From: DATFHX01 sp035247945
GTDB taxonomy: Bacteria; Patescibacteriota; Saccharimonadia; Saccharimonadales; Saccharimonadaceae
Length of the DNA: 61,849 bases
Assembly (NCBI GenBank): GCA_035247945.1
Contig: DATFHX010000022.1
Location: 1-61,849 of the forward strand
Direction: 5' to 3'
A program made the translations under genes and the position numbers. A model generated the notes under the pieces. It was not told where the DNA came from. It made no database searches and worked only from the letters and a program-made list of their open reading frames with translations. Each line of letters starts with the position of its first letter. The first letter of the stretch is position 1. Positions 18,053 through 26,744 of the stretch are shown here, one piece after another.

Positions 18053-18061
18053 GTACGGCAC

Positions 18062-18364
18062 TCAGAAGTCTCTGATCACGCGCTCCTCAAGGAGTGCTTT
18101 GACGTTGACGGACTTCGAGTTTTTGCCGTTTCGCTCGCTCTGAGTGATCGTCACATTGCGGCTTTGCTTGGCGATCGTGAGTGAGAATAGCTCCTCTCCT
18201 GACCGCACAAGGCATCCGAACGATCCGAATAGTTCACTGAGCGGTTCGACGCTCTCAGGGGAGTGGCCGGTTGCTTCGCCCAGCACTCTGAGGAACATGT
18301 GGTAGAGTACTGCGCACTGCTCTTCCAGATCCCCATTCGGAAGGGTGTAGGCGGGTACAGACAT
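18062..18364 (-). CDS. GC-rich cassette: orphan 100-aa protein
   Basis: No family is recognised. The protein is soluble, with a helical N-terminal half and a basic, Ser/Asn/Lys-rich segment (ITQSERNGKNSKSVNV) near 73-88. The start ATG has GAAGGAG 4 nt upstream. A minus-strand TAGAAT near 18397 is a likely -10. GC-rich compared with both neighbours, and flanked by its own terminator. Confidence 0.65.
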   Translation of the reverse strand: MSVPAYTLPNGDLEEQCAVLYHMFLRVLGEATGHSPESVEPLSELFGSFGCLVRSGEELFSLTIAKQSRNVTITQSERNGKNSKSVNVKALLEERVIRDF

Positions 18365-18436
18365 GGCACTCCTTCGCTCGATTGCAAAAAATATTCTACC
18401 ATGTTCTCATGTATTTTTCACCTTCTGTGAGTGCGC

Positions 18437-18442
18437 TATACT
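18437..18442 (+). promoter_or_regulatory. -10 box, leaderless start
   Basis: TATACT ends 7 nt before the ATG at 18450; no ribosome site between them. Confidence 0.6.
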
Positions 18443-18449
18443 ATTGAAT

Positions 18450-18839
18450 ATGATTAAGAAACAAAATCAATCCAAGGCACATAGAACTAACGTACGCATC
18501 GCACAAATTATTATGGGAGTTGCAGCACTCGGCGCATTCGGAGCGGGGGTAAGTGCATTTGCAAATGTAGCGAACGCTTCTGATGCAACGTTGGTTGTCG
18601 AGACATGGCGTGTCATTGGCTTCTTTACATTTGCAGCACTTTTTACGCTTCTAGCTGTCAAACCTGAAACCGACAAGGTTGTCTGGTGGATTGTTCTTCT
18701 TAATAAGCTTGCACTTACCATTGTCGGCTTTGTCTTTTTTACTGCGGGAAGGGAAATTCCAGGCGTTAGTGATGTTCTTCTCTTTGATGGCGGGTTGAGT
18801 ATACTTATCTTTATCGCCTTAATGTTATCTCGAAAATAA
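18450..18839 (+). CDS. Four-helix membrane protein, 129 aa
   Basis: A basic N-terminus (KKQNQSKAHRTNVR) is followed by four predicted membrane helices. No family is recognised. The ATG at 18450 is set by the promoter box 7 nt upstream, which implies a leaderless transcript. A bidirectional terminator follows. Confidence 0.65.
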   Translation: MIKKQNQSKAHRTNVRIAQIIMGVAALGAFGAGVSAFANVANASDATLVVETWRVIGFFTFAALFTLLAVKPETDKVVWWIVLLNKLALTIVGFVFFTAGREIPGVSDVLLFDGGLSILIFIALMLSRK

Positions 18840-18859
18840 GAAACTGGGTGAAGAAATAA

Positions 18860-18892
18860 AAAAGAACCCTCTTGTACGAGGGGTCTTTTTTA
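18860..18892. terminator. Bidirectional terminator
   Basis: AAAAAAG-ACCCTC and GAGGGGT-CTTTTTT pair around a short loop, with A- and T-runs on both sides. It serves the plus-strand membrane gene and the minus-strand basic peptide gene, whose stop overlaps its edge. Confidence 0.75.
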
Positions 18893-18982
18893 TTTCTTGG
18901 CAAGCTTCTTCTTAATTGACTTTAGCTTCTTTTTAAGAAGTCGTTTGCGTGAGGCACTATGCCAGCTCTTGTGTTTAGCCAC
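18890..18982 (-). CDS. 30-aa lysine-rich basic protein
   Basis: A GTG-started frame of 30 codons encodes a peptide with about half Lys/Arg residues (AKHKSWHSASRKRLLKKKLK...). A minus-strand TATACT (19014-19019) gives a leader of about 25 nt. Very short, strongly basic proteins like this are found associated with ribosomes or nucleic acid in many bacteria (for example AURKAIP1/COX24-like or bTHX peptides); I cannot assign it to either. Promoter, reading frame and terminator fit together, so I regard it as real. Confidence 0.5.
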   Translation of the reverse strand: MAKHKSWHSASRKRLLKKKLKSIKKKLAKK

Positions 18983-19013
18983 TGTAAATCCGTTCTGTTA
19001 AAATTCTTTGATA

Positions 19014-19019
19014 AGTATA
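19014..19019 (-). promoter_or_regulatory. -10 box for the 30-aa basic protein
   Basis: Minus-strand TATACT, about 31 nt before the GTG start. Confidence 0.5.
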
Positions 19020-19083
19020 TCATATCTTAACGACCATCTCATCTCGATGTCCGAAAACGCAGCATAGAACCCCTCATTGCTGT

Positions 19084-19089
19084 TATTCT
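19084..19089 (+). promoter_or_regulatory. -10 box of the ada-alkA gene
   Basis: An extended -10, TGTTATTCT, ends 7 nt before the ATG at 19097, implying a leaderless message. Confidence 0.55.
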
Positions 19090-19096
19090 AGAGAGT

Positions 19097-20491
19097 ATGC
19101 AATTTACACCAGCAGCCTGCTATAATGCCGTTCTCGCCCACGATCGCCGGTTCGATGGAGTATTCTTCACGTGTGTGATATCGACAGGGATTTATTGTCG
19201 CCCTATCTGTACTGCGGTAACTCCTCGTCTGCAGCATTGTACGTTCGTGGCAACTGCTGCTGATGCCGAACGTCAAGGATTTCGCCCATGTTTACGCTGC
19301 CGTCCAGAACGGGCCCCAGGAGTTACACGGACACAATTTACTCCCGCGCAGGGACTTGCAGCTTACATCGACAAAACACTTCTCAGTGATGTAACGCTAT
19401 CTCAGGTTGCAGAAAATTTTCGAGTGAGCGATCGTCACTTACGACGCACATTTAAGACGGAATTTGGAGTAGAACCACGCGAGTATCTCGTAACTAGACG
19501 GCTCTTGTTCGCAAAGCAGCTCCTCCAGGACTCTTCTCTTCCAATTGCTCAGGTTGCATATGCGGCAGGATTCGGAAGTCCAGGACGCCTTACGATACAG
19601 ATGCAGCGGCACTATAACCTTACACCGCGTGATCTGCGTAGAACCCGACCCGCTTCGGTAAAGACTGACATTATCCTACGCACCGACTATAGGCCGCCGC
19701 TTGATTGGGAGTCGACGCTTCAGTTTTTGGCAGGTCGCGCAACGCCGAATGAGCGAGTTGCAGATGGTGTATATACACGCGTTATCGACAGCGAGTATGA
19801 AGTGTCTGTTCGAAATGATGCGATCAAGATGCAGCTTGTCATCACAATACCCGTTGCTTTGTTTGCGCGGTCCTACTGGATCTTACAGCGAGTGCGGAGG
19901 CTCTTTGATCTAGACGCTAATCCGACGGCAATTGCGGATGTGCTGCATACTCATCCGAAGATAGGATTACTTATAAAGAAATACCCAGGTATTCGCGTAC
20001 CCGGATGCTGGGAGCCGTTTGAGATGCTTCTTCGTGTCATTATCGGACAGCAGGTAAGTGTTGCAGGCGCAACTACGATCATGAAACGGCTTATTGAAAG
20101 AATAGGCATTACGCCTGATGAGGTTGCATCGCACTCGCCCGAGACTATAGCGGCCATCGGTATGCCTAAGAAGAGGGGTGAGACAATATGGCGAATCGCT
20201 ATATTAGTGCGCGATAAAAAACTCAATCTTGATGAGATGGATCCTCAGATATTCCATGACACCCTTACTGCGCAGCCGGGAATAGGACCATGGACTGCAG
20301 AATATCTAAAGATGCGAGTTCTCAGATGGCCTGATGCGTTTCCGAGTGGGGATCTTGGATTGCAGAAGGCGATTGACCCGCCAAATCGTGTGACTGAGCG
20401 CACACTCATCGGAGAGCTTGAGTCAGTTCGTCCTTGGAGAAGCTATGCAACGATGCTTCTTTGGAGGTCGCTTGAAAATAAAGGAGGATGA
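19097..20491 (+). CDS. Ada-AlkA fusion: alkyl-phosphotriester sensor and 3-methyladenine glycosylase
   Basis: A 464-aa protein. Residues 1-75 are the Ada zinc domain: GIYCRPIC (methyl acceptor Cys and partner) and FRPCLRCRPE supply four cysteines. About 85-180 is an AraC-type double helix-turn-helix (VAYAAGFGSPGRLT). About 195-290 resembles the AlkA N-terminal domain. About 290-464 is the HhH-GPD glycosylase, with PGIGPWTAEYLKMR and the catalytic Asp in FPSGDLGLQ. It likely senses methylated DNA, activates transcription and excises alkylated bases. It forms an operon with the methyltransferase 3 nt downstream. Confidence 0.93.
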   Translation: MQFTPAACYNAVLAHDRRFDGVFFTCVISTGIYCRPICTAVTPRLQHCTFVATAADAERQGFRPCLRCRPERAPGVTRTQFTPAQGLAAYIDKTLLSDVTLSQVAENFRVSDRHLRRTFKTEFGVEPREYLVTRRLLFAKQLLQDSSLPIAQVAYAAGFGSPGRLTIQMQRHYNLTPRDLRRTRPASVKTDIILRTDYRPPLDWESTLQFLAGRATPNERVADGVYTRVIDSEYEVSVRNDAIKMQLVITIPVALFARSYWILQRVRRLFDLDANPTAIADVLHTHPKIGLLIKKYPGIRVPGCWEPFEMLLRVIIGQQVSVAGATTIMKRLIERIGITPDEVASHSPETIAAIGMPKKRGETIWRIAILVRDKKLNLDEMDPQIFHDTLTAQPGIGPWTAEYLKMRVLRWPDAFPSGDLGLQKAIDPPNRVTERTLIGELESVRPWRSYATMLLWRSLENKGG

Positions 20492-20494
20492 GAA

Positions 20495-20971
20495 ATGACA
20501 TTTTATCATTATTTGGATACAGTAGCAGGACGGCTTCTACTTATGAGCGATGGTGATCGGATAACTGGTATGCACTGGGTGGTATTTAAAGATGCACCAA
20601 AACCTACTTCCGAGTGGGTGCAAGACGACACACCCTTTGTAGAGCTGACACGTCAGTTGCAGGAGTATTTCTCAGGTGGGCGAAATCGGTTCGAGCTGCA
20701 ATACTCAATGAAGGGGACAGCATTCCAAGAGGAGGTTTGGAACGAACTTGAGAAGATCCCCTTTGGCAAAACGACAACCTACGGCGTTATTGCAGCAAAA
20801 ATCGGCCGTCCGAGGGCGGTGCGTGCCGTAGGGACGGCCGTTGGACATAACCCTATGAGTATAATTGTTCCTTGTCACAGAGTTCTTGCAACGAGTGGTG
20901 GACTCGGTGGGTATGCGGGTGGCTTGGGCGGCAAGAGGGCGCTACTGAATATTGAGAATATAAAGATTTAA
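20495..20971 (+). CDS. ogt: Methylated-DNA--protein-cysteine methyltransferase
   Basis: A 158-aa suicide enzyme that transfers the methyl group of O6-methylguanine to its own Cys. The active-site PCHRV lies near residue 128, preceded by the DNA-binding VGTAVGHNP and followed by GYAGGLGGKRALL. AAAGGAGGATGAGAA precedes the ATG. Together with the upstream Ada-AlkA fusion it makes a compact adaptive-response operon. Confidence 0.95.
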   Translation: MTFYHYLDTVAGRLLLMSDGDRITGMHWVVFKDAPKPTSEWVQDDTPFVELTRQLQEYFSGGRNRFELQYSMKGTAFQEEVWNELEKIPFGKTTTYGVIAAKIGRPRAVRAVGTAVGHNPMSIIVPCHRVLATSGGLGGYAGGLGGKRALLNIENIKI

Positions 20972-20979
20972 AGTATACG

Positions 20980-21600
20980 TTAGTGTTTAGAAGGATTTCC
21001 AATCATAAAAGTGCGGGGATTAACTGGAATGTGTAATATCTGAATTTCGAAGTGAAGGTGAGGTCCTGTCGCCCAGCCTTCTGAACCCTCGGTGCCTATA
21101 GAATCGCCAGGATGTAGAATCTGACCTACGGATACGGAATGAGAAGACATATGCGCATAGATGGAGGTGATGCCATATCCATGATCAACGATCACGCAAT
21201 GTGGTCCGCATCCGGCGAGAACATCACCAGTTTTAATAACCGTTCCATCCATGAAAACGGTAATGGGTGTGCCGTAGCCTCCATCAATATCGATCCCCGT
21301 GTGGCTTGTCTGATAGGGGGGATTGGGATTACCAAATTCTTGTGTGACAACGCCTTTTATGGGCCATGTTGTAGCTGCATCTAATGTTTTAATGAGATCT
21401 CCACGACTATTTCGGACCTCAATTTTGTGAGTAGTTGTGTTTACGGATGCTAGTGCGTCTGAAGCGGCTTGTGAGCCTGTGGTTATAAACCCAATAACAG
21501 TGAAAATTGGCAACGATATCAGCACTAGAAGTATCAATAAAGTCGTACTAATTTCTCTACGATAGGAGATGATAAAAAATGCAATCTTATAATATTGCAT
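20980..21600 (-). CDS. Membrane-anchored M23 peptidase (lysostaphin/LytM type)
   Basis: A 206-aa protein with one membrane helix near residues 17-40 and an extracellular M23 zinc peptidase domain. Zinc ligands are visible as HTGIDIDGG (HxxxD) near 103 and HLHFE near 179. It would cut peptidoglycan peptide bridges. The ATG at 21600 lies 4 nt behind the virB4 stop; upstream in-frame Met codons are inside virB4. Its position at the end of the T4SS-like operon suggests it opens the wall for the apparatus, the role filled by VirB1-like hydrolases elsewhere. Confidence 0.9.
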   Translation of the reverse strand: MQYYKIAFFIISYRREISTTLLILLVLISLPIFTVIGFITTGSQAASDALASVNTTTHKIEVRNSRGDLIKTLDAATTWPIKGVVTQEFGNPNPPYQTSHTGIDIDGGYGTPITVFMDGTVIKTGDVLAGCGPHCVIVDHGYGITSIYAHMSSHSVSVGQILHPGDSIGTEGSEGWATGPHLHFEIQILHIPVNPRTFMIGNPSKH

Positions 21601-21604
21601 TTTC

Positions 21605-23332
21605 TCAATTTGTCTCAAGAGGGTCGGTTGTAATGAGTGGGTGTTCCTCGTCGGAGGCAGTGACATGTAGCGCAACATGCTGCTGGTCGGCGACAATCAG
21701 CGCATCTCCTCGGTTCGCTGTCAAGAGAAACGACTTTTCATAATCACTTAATCTAAATTCACTCGCAACTTGCTCAATTGTAGTAGTGTCTTGGCGCATC
21801 AGTATTCGTAGAGAGCTTTGCGATGCTATCGCCCGTCCATATTCATTCGATAAGAAATCATTAGCTTGCTGAGTAATTATTGAAACACCGAGCCCATACT
21901 TTCGCGCTCTTCGAACCATACCACTAATAAAGCGTGCCGTTTCTTCATGTTCGAGTAGCATCCAGCCCTCGTCTACAATGAGCATTCTTTTTTGTGGATG
22001 AAGTTTGACTGAATTCTGAACAAAATTTGCAATAATCATCATCATGATTTGGCGAATAGACTCAGGAAGATCTTTAATATCGAAAACAACGAGACGATTA
22101 TCGAGATCTATGTTTGTTTGGGCATTGAAAATATCGGCTAGCGACCCTGACACGTACTTATCGAGTTTTTTACATAAGGCTGTTTCCTTCATTCCTTTAA
22201 GAACCTTAAAGAGGTCTCCAAGCACGGGCTGCTTATGGGTGGCATAGACTTCTATGATTGCTTTATCAAGCGCCGCTCTTTCTTGGAAAGAAAGTCCATC
22301 TGTCATTAAGGAGATAATGTCGGTTAGATCTTGAATATGGGAGGATAATTGTTCAGTTGATCTGGTGGTGGTTGATAGGTCGAAAGGATTTAACTTCTGA
22401 TTTGATTGACTAGATAATTTAATATAGGCACCTTTAACGGAGTTCGCTAGGTTGTAGTATTCCCGCTCAGGATCAATAACTATTATTCGAGTTCCCAGCA
22501 TCAGCTGCCTCAATATCTCTACTTTTGTCGTGTAACTTTTACCGCTTCCTGACTGTGCAAAAGTTATGCTATTGGCGTTATGGAGACTGAAGCGATCGAT
22601 AATGACGAGAGAGTTGTTGGAGTGATTTAACCCATAGAGAATTCCTCCTTGCTGAACAAGTTCGGCTGAGACAAAAGGAAAAGTGAGCGCTGCGGTCTCG
22701 CTATCGAGATTTCTAAACTGTGAGAGCCTATTGTCTGCTCTTGTAAGGGTTGACTGCAGACCCTCTATTTGTTGGTATTGTGCGACTTTTAGATAGAACA
22801 GACGTGCAGCGAGTGATGACTTTAAATTCTCTGTCAATTCGTTGATTTCATCCAGGGAGTTAGCGAGGATTGTCGCATATATTGAAACGTGAAAGAGCTT
22901 CTGCTGCCCCCTTCGAATTGCATCTCGTAGATCAATTGCCGACTCTAAGGGATCGGTTATTTCTGTACCAATAATGCCACCATCTCTTAAAATTGATCGT
23001 CGTGTAGATTCAAGCTGCGTGATTTTCTTTTCAAGCTTTTTTAGTGCAGCATTAGAGTCCGTTTGCTCAATGTAATAGGAAACGTCGATATTATGATTAC
23101 GGTGTGTTAGGGAGTCAAGCCATCCTACTTCGGCTGTGAATGGGTAAGCGGATATAAAAACAGTGCGCCTGTATTGCCCATCAACTACGAGGTGGTCTGG
23201 GTATTCTTGCATCCCCGAGTAAGAGATAATATCCATTGGATCCAACTCGCCAAACGAAAGTCTATGTTCTTTATGCTTACTGTCTCTTGCTGCTAGGAGC
23301 TGGCGTAATAATGAGGTAGGGTTAATATTCAT
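21605..23332 (-). CDS. VirB4-type secretion ATPase
   Basis: A 575-aa motor protein of type IV secretion systems. Walker A is AQSGSGKSYT near 259-268; Walker B is RMLIVDEGWMLL near 445; the motif after it, RKYGLGVSIITQQ, is typical of the family. The first 200 residues are the shorter VirB4 N-terminal region. A GAAGG site precedes the ATG. It lies behind the TraC-like gene by 11 nt. Confidence 0.93.
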   Translation of the reverse strand: MNINPTSLLRQLLAARDSKHKEHRLSFGELDPMDIISYSGMQEYPDHLVVDGQYRRTVFISAYPFTAEVGWLDSLTHRNHNIDVSYYIEQTDSNAALKKLEKKITQLESTRRSILRDGGIIGTEITDPLESAIDLRDAIRRGQQKLFHVSIYATILANSLDEINELTENLKSSLAARLFYLKVAQYQQIEGLQSTLTRADNRLSQFRNLDSETAALTFPFVSAELVQQGGILYGLNHSNNSLVIIDRFSLHNANSITFAQSGSGKSYTTKVEILRQLMLGTRIIVIDPEREYYNLANSVKGAYIKLSSQSNQKLNPFDLSTTTRSTEQLSSHIQDLTDIISLMTDGLSFQERAALDKAIIEVYATHKQPVLGDLFKVLKGMKETALCKKLDKYVSGSLADIFNAQTNIDLDNRLVVFDIKDLPESIRQIMMMIIANFVQNSVKLHPQKRMLIVDEGWMLLEHEETARFISGMVRRARKYGLGVSIITQQANDFLSNEYGRAIASQSSLRILMRQDTTTIEQVASEFRLSDYEKSFLLTANRGDALIVADQQHVALHVTASDEEHPLITTDPLETN

Positions 23333-23343
23333 CGCATAACCTT

Positions 23344-23952
23344 CTAGAAATAATTTTTATATAACAGGTAGAGTGTTCTCTCTGTGAGTGGCTGTAATCT
23401 GAAATCTGTAGGATTATATGAACTATAGAGAAGATCTAGGATTTCGAGGTTTGTCAGTTGGTATGACCGAATTCCGATATTGCTGAGGCCTCTTTCTACG
23501 ATCGAGAAATAACTTGTAAGCTGCTCGCGCGCAAGGTCTAAACCATCTGGAGACCGATAGGGAATAACGATATAGAATTGGCGAGTTAGAACTTTTTTGA
23601 TTTCAACAAGCGAACTTACGTATCTCATATAACTAGAAATCTGATCTTTGTAGCGGAGGAGTGATTCCTCCTCTCTTCTTTTTTCAAAATAGACCAGATA
23701 GTCATCGAGATTAAGGGCTCGAACTTGATGCACGATCTGCAGGGCAAAAGGCAGTGAATTAAGAAAAGCTCTATATGTATCGATCAGCGCGTCTTGCTCT
23801 GATTCATTCATGAGATGAAAGTTTATTGAAGATGTTTTAATGATGATTCTATATTCATCTTTTGGGAGAATGAGAAGATTCTTCTCGACGCCCTTTATGG
23901 CGATCTGATGGCGTGACGAGGCTCTTTTATTTAATTTCCGTAAACTTAACAT
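23344..23952 (-). CDS. TraC-like / VirB4 N-terminal-domain protein
   Basis: A 202-aa soluble protein resembling the N-terminal domain of VirB4/TraC proteins. Support is the phrase NLLILPKDEYRIIIKTSSINF, the length, and the location between PrgI and VirB4. It overlaps the prgI-like gene by 26 nt in another frame and has AAAAGG upstream, so translation may be coupled. Separate starts and ribosome sites argue that it and VirB4 are two genes and not one broken gene. Confidence 0.75.
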   Translation of the reverse strand: MLSLRKLNKRASSRHQIAIKGVEKNLLILPKDEYRIIIKTSSINFHLMNESEQDALIDTYRAFLNSLPFALQIVHQVRALNLDDYLVYFEKRREEESLLRYKDQISSYMRYVSSLVEIKKVLTRQFYIVIPYRSPDGLDLAREQLTSYFSIVERGLSNIGIRSYQLTNLEILDLLYSSYNPTDFRLQPLTERTLYLLYKNYF

Positions 23953-24430
23953 CTAGATTGCCTTTTCTGTTAATTTTGAAGTGCAGATTTGTTCGAGCGT
24001 CTTTAGTTACACTTTCAAGTCTTAGATGCTCTTTCGAGTTTATTTTAGGAGAGGGCAATGGAGCACTCCTGATTGTATATACATCTCCATGTTCGGCCGT
24101 TTTGGTAGGCGCCTCGCAATCCCTCAAGTAGATAGAATTTTTGTCGTATACATAGTATGAGGGTCTTAGCATATAGATAATAATAAGACGTACCCACTGC
24201 GCTATAATTCGATCTTTTACACGTATTGCCAGAGGTCCCATTAAAAGAAAGAGCGTAATAACGATTACCGCTTTATATGAAACGAACTGACCAGTAGGAG
24301 GAATTAATAGGGCTAGTAGAAAGCCGAATATCAAGGGGGTTCCTAATAGAAAAGCTTGCTGAACTGAAATGTTACCTGCGATCTTATCCTCTACGGTTGT
24401 TATTTGTGCCGGTACAATTGAAATGCGCAT
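23927..24430 (-). CDS. PrgI-family membrane protein of the T4SS-like cluster
   Basis: A 167-aa protein with two close membrane helices (about 27-45 and 51-70), the PrgI arrangement, and a hydrophilic C-terminal half. PrgI proteins of Gram-positive conjugation systems sit in the membrane complex next to VirB4, a VirB3-like position. The ATG overlaps the stop of the upstream gene (TAATG), with GGAG 6 nt before. Confidence 0.8.
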   Translation of the reverse strand: MRISIVPAQITTVEDKIAGNISVQQAFLLGTPLIFGFLLALLIPPTGQFVSYKAVIVITLFLLMGPLAIRVKDRIIAQWVRLIIIYMLRPSYYVYDKNSIYLRDCEAPTKTAEHGDVYTIRSAPLPSPKINSKEHLRLESVTKDARTNLHFKINRKGNLDVKFTEIK

Positions 24431-25839
24431 TAGCTCTCCACTGTCTCGGGGTTACTTTTTGATGGTATTCTTGTCACCGTAACATCCGCCTTGCTTGTGC
24501 TACCAGTTATAACAACCTCATGATCTTTGCTTGGACTTGTTAATGCACGAGCGGCGTCACGATGAGAGGCCTGATATGTAACAGTAGGTGCTCGGGTGTG
24601 GGCATTCGGTGGAACTGTATTCTTGCGGCGACCCATAGTAGTCGACTCGCCACTCGAGGCTTTTGCTGAACTTGCTACATAGCTTACTCCTCGCACAAAG
24701 GTATTTCCTAATTTCCTCATACTATTACCGCTTGTACCGAGGAGGCTTAGGTGGTTCAGCGTGCGATTAATTGAAAGAAGTACTGAGAGTATAGCAATCG
24801 AAAGGAGCGCTGTCATGAACGGGTTGTCTGCCTTGAGCAATGAAGAAAAGAGCGAAACAGTAAGTGAGAGGATAGCGATTTGAACAAAGAGGATGAAAAT
24901 TGCCATAGCATACATCTTGATTGCAGAAACGGCGAAATCCTTAAAGCTTGGTAGAAGTAGCAAAAGTATAACCAGAGGTGACAGAACCGCCCCGACATAA
25001 AGGATAACTAAACGCTTCAAGTAATAAACTAGTAGCATAACAGTAAGGACTATAGCTACTGCGATAAATAAAAGGACACCAATATTAGCATTGGCGGAGC
25101 TCGTTATGAGCCCGTTCAGGGCCGACCACACTAGGTCGTTAGATGATCCAATGAGTAGAGCCTGGACCATTGCATTAGATATTGTGATTAACGTATCTAT
25201 AAGAAATATCGATAGATTTGCGGTGATAAAAATCATGATCGCGCGAGGCAAAAGGGCATTGAGATCCACATCCTCCATCCCCAAAATGGATGAACTCATT
25301 ATTCTGAATCCGATCATTGCAATAACGATTAGAAATAATGTGTCTACAATCGCCACAATAATAATCCATAGATTGAATACGGAACTATTTTGTGCCATAA
25401 GAGGAGTGGAGGTCGTGAACTGTTTTAATGTGCTTAGAATTGGCTTGCCAATGGATTCTATCGTACTTTTTATAAACTTCTGTATTGCTTCATTAATGAC
25501 GTCACCTAGGCTGGAAGGATTCTCGCTTGTAACTGACTGTGTCTCTACTTCAAGTGGTTGAATAGGCTTAGAGGAGTAGAGTGTCTGCATTATACCGACG
25601 AGAGTTCCGGCGCTGATTATTATGATGAAGCCAATAAAAGCATTTCGTAAAATTTTCTTTGCTTGCTCTGCTTTTGCCGGATTGCCATTGCTAGTAATGT
25701 ATCGATAGCCTCCAAATGCTATATAAAGAGTTAATAGGATACCGGCAATCGTCATTATTGTTGCCATTAAGGGGGATAGACTTGCCCTTAATACGTTAGA
25801 CGCGGCGGTTGCGTCTGCTATGGTAATTAGACTGTTCAT
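24430..25839 (-). CDS. VirB6/TrbL-like channel protein with N-terminal pilin-like domain
   Basis: A 469-aa polytopic protein. Residues about 25-90 closely resemble the pilin-like protein encoded just upstream: FGGYRYITSNGNPAKAEQAKK here against LGGFKYMTSSGHPQKLESAK there. After a linker, about 150-390 holds six or so helices of VirB6/TrbL type. The C-terminal 100 residues are hydrophilic, Ser/Thr-rich and probably disordered. The ATG at 25839 is chosen because GGAAG lies 8 nt upstream; the longer frame would begin inside the pilin gene. Confidence 0.82.
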   Translation of the reverse strand: MNSLITIADATAASNVLRASLSPLMATIMTIAGILLTLYIAFGGYRYITSNGNPAKAEQAKKILRNAFIGFIIIISAGTLVGIMQTLYSSKPIQPLEVETQSVTSENPSSLGDVINEAIQKFIKSTIESIGKPILSTLKQFTTSTPLMAQNSSVFNLWIIIVAIVDTLFLIVIAMIGFRIMSSSILGMEDVDLNALLPRAIMIFITANLSIFLIDTLITISNAMVQALLIGSSNDLVWSALNGLITSSANANIGVLLFIAVAIVLTVMLLVYYLKRLVILYVGAVLSPLVILLLLLPSFKDFAVSAIKMYAMAIFILFVQIAILSLTVSLFSSLLKADNPFMTALLSIAILSVLLSINRTLNHLSLLGTSGNSMRKLGNTFVRGVSYVASSAKASSGESTTMGRRKNTVPPNAHTRAPTVTYQASHRDAARALTSPSKDHEVVITGSTSKADVTVTRIPSKSNPETVES

Positions 25840-25843
25840 GAGG

Positions 25844-26182
25844 CTAGCTTCCAAAAGAGGATCGAGCGACGTTCGCAACGAGATCGGTGATTGAGTAAGC
25901 GGCCAGTACGATTACAAGGCCGATGCCCGCATAAAGTAGAGTGCGTTTTGCGCTTTCAAGTTTTTGAGGATGTCCCGAGCTAGTCATATATTTGAATCCG
26001 CCTAACACAATAAAAATAACCGCGACTGCGCCGGCGGTTCCTACTAGTGTTTTTACGATATTTCTGATGAATGTCTCTGTCTGTGCTGCACCATCAATTG
26101 CAAGTGCGGCGTCAGTACTTAGCAAGGTTATGAAAAATGCTACTGTACTTACTATTAGAACGAGATCTATGATCCTTCTCAT
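25844..26182 (-). CDS. VirB2/TrbC-like pilin
   Basis: A 112-aa protein with a signal peptide (RRIIDLVLIVSTVAFFITLL ... ALA) and two mature helices separated by a short polar loop (GGFKYMTSSGHPQKLESAKR), the two-helix pattern of T4SS major pilins. AGGGGGC precedes the ATG. First gene of the cluster; the coupling ATPase VirD4, VirB11 and a relaxase are not present in this window, so a role in DNA transfer is not shown. Confidence 0.8.
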   Translation of the reverse strand: MRRIIDLVLIVSTVAFFITLLSTDAALAIDGAAQTETFIRNIVKTLVGTAGAVAVIFIVLGGFKYMTSSGHPQKLESAKRTLLYAGIGLVIVLAAYSITDLVANVARSSFGS

Positions 26183-26207
26183 TTTTGCCCCCTAATTCCT
26201 ACATATG

Positions 26208-26229
26208 TTGTATGTAAAAAATTATACAA
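26208..26229 (-). promoter_or_regulatory. Promoter region of the T4SS-like operon
   Basis: Minus-strand TATAAT (26221-26226) gives a leader of about 32 nt. It sits in the inverted repeat TTGTAT / ATACAA (26208-26213, 26224-26229), which might be an operator. Confidence 0.5.
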
Positions 26230-26255
26230 CAGAACATCCAAGAATTAACAAAAAA

Positions 26256-26630
26256 CTAATTCTGAAATTCTTGACAGTTCTTTTTTAAATAATCATCTCT
26301 ACGGTTCTCCGATCCAAGTATTCCAAAACCTACGCCAAATGTACTTGAAGGATCCGCTGCCATTTTTTCATATCCTTTTCTAATTGCGGTAATATCTGGT
26401 CTTATGTCATCTGGAGAAGAGGCTTCGAGTTTTCTATAGGCCCTCGCTCGTGCCTCGGCATTTGCATCGTTTATAAGAACGGAGCTCTCTTCCTTGATCA
26501 CTTGACAGAATGCCTCCACGGAGCGTCGGGGTTGTGTCAATAAAAAGATGGAACCTACTCCTATTGATATAGCAACGATTACTATCACGGTTATCTTTGT
26601 TCTAGGTGAACTGAGATTTATATTAATCAT
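26256..26630 (-). CDS. Membrane-anchored extracytoplasmic protein, 124 aa
   Basis: One N-terminal membrane helix (about 12-32) is followed by a soluble domain with two Cys (EAFCQVI and KKNCQEF) that could form a disulphide. A TATGAT box ends 6 nt before the ATG at 26630, so that start is preferred over a Met two codons earlier. No family is recognised. Its position just upstream of the pilin gene on the same strand suggests, but does not prove, a link to the T4SS-like cluster. Confidence 0.6.
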   Translation of the reverse strand: MININLSSPRTKITVIVIVAISIGVGSIFLLTQPRRSVEAFCQVIKEESSVLINDANAEARARAYRKLEASSPDDIRPDITAIRKGYEKMAADPSSTFGVGFGILGSENRRDDYLKKNCQEFQN

Positions 26631-26744
26631 GTGCATATCATAACAGAATAAACACATGCGATATGTAAGTATGATATTTTTAAGCAACGTCTACAGATTC
26701 TTGTGCTATACTTACTTAATTATCGCGTTTAGAAAGGGACTCCA

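Noticed and set aside
21605..23952. VirB4 split into two genes by frameshift
   Set aside because: Both pieces have their own start and ribosome site, a gap of 11 nt, and lengths that fit separate TraC-like and VirB4 proteins.
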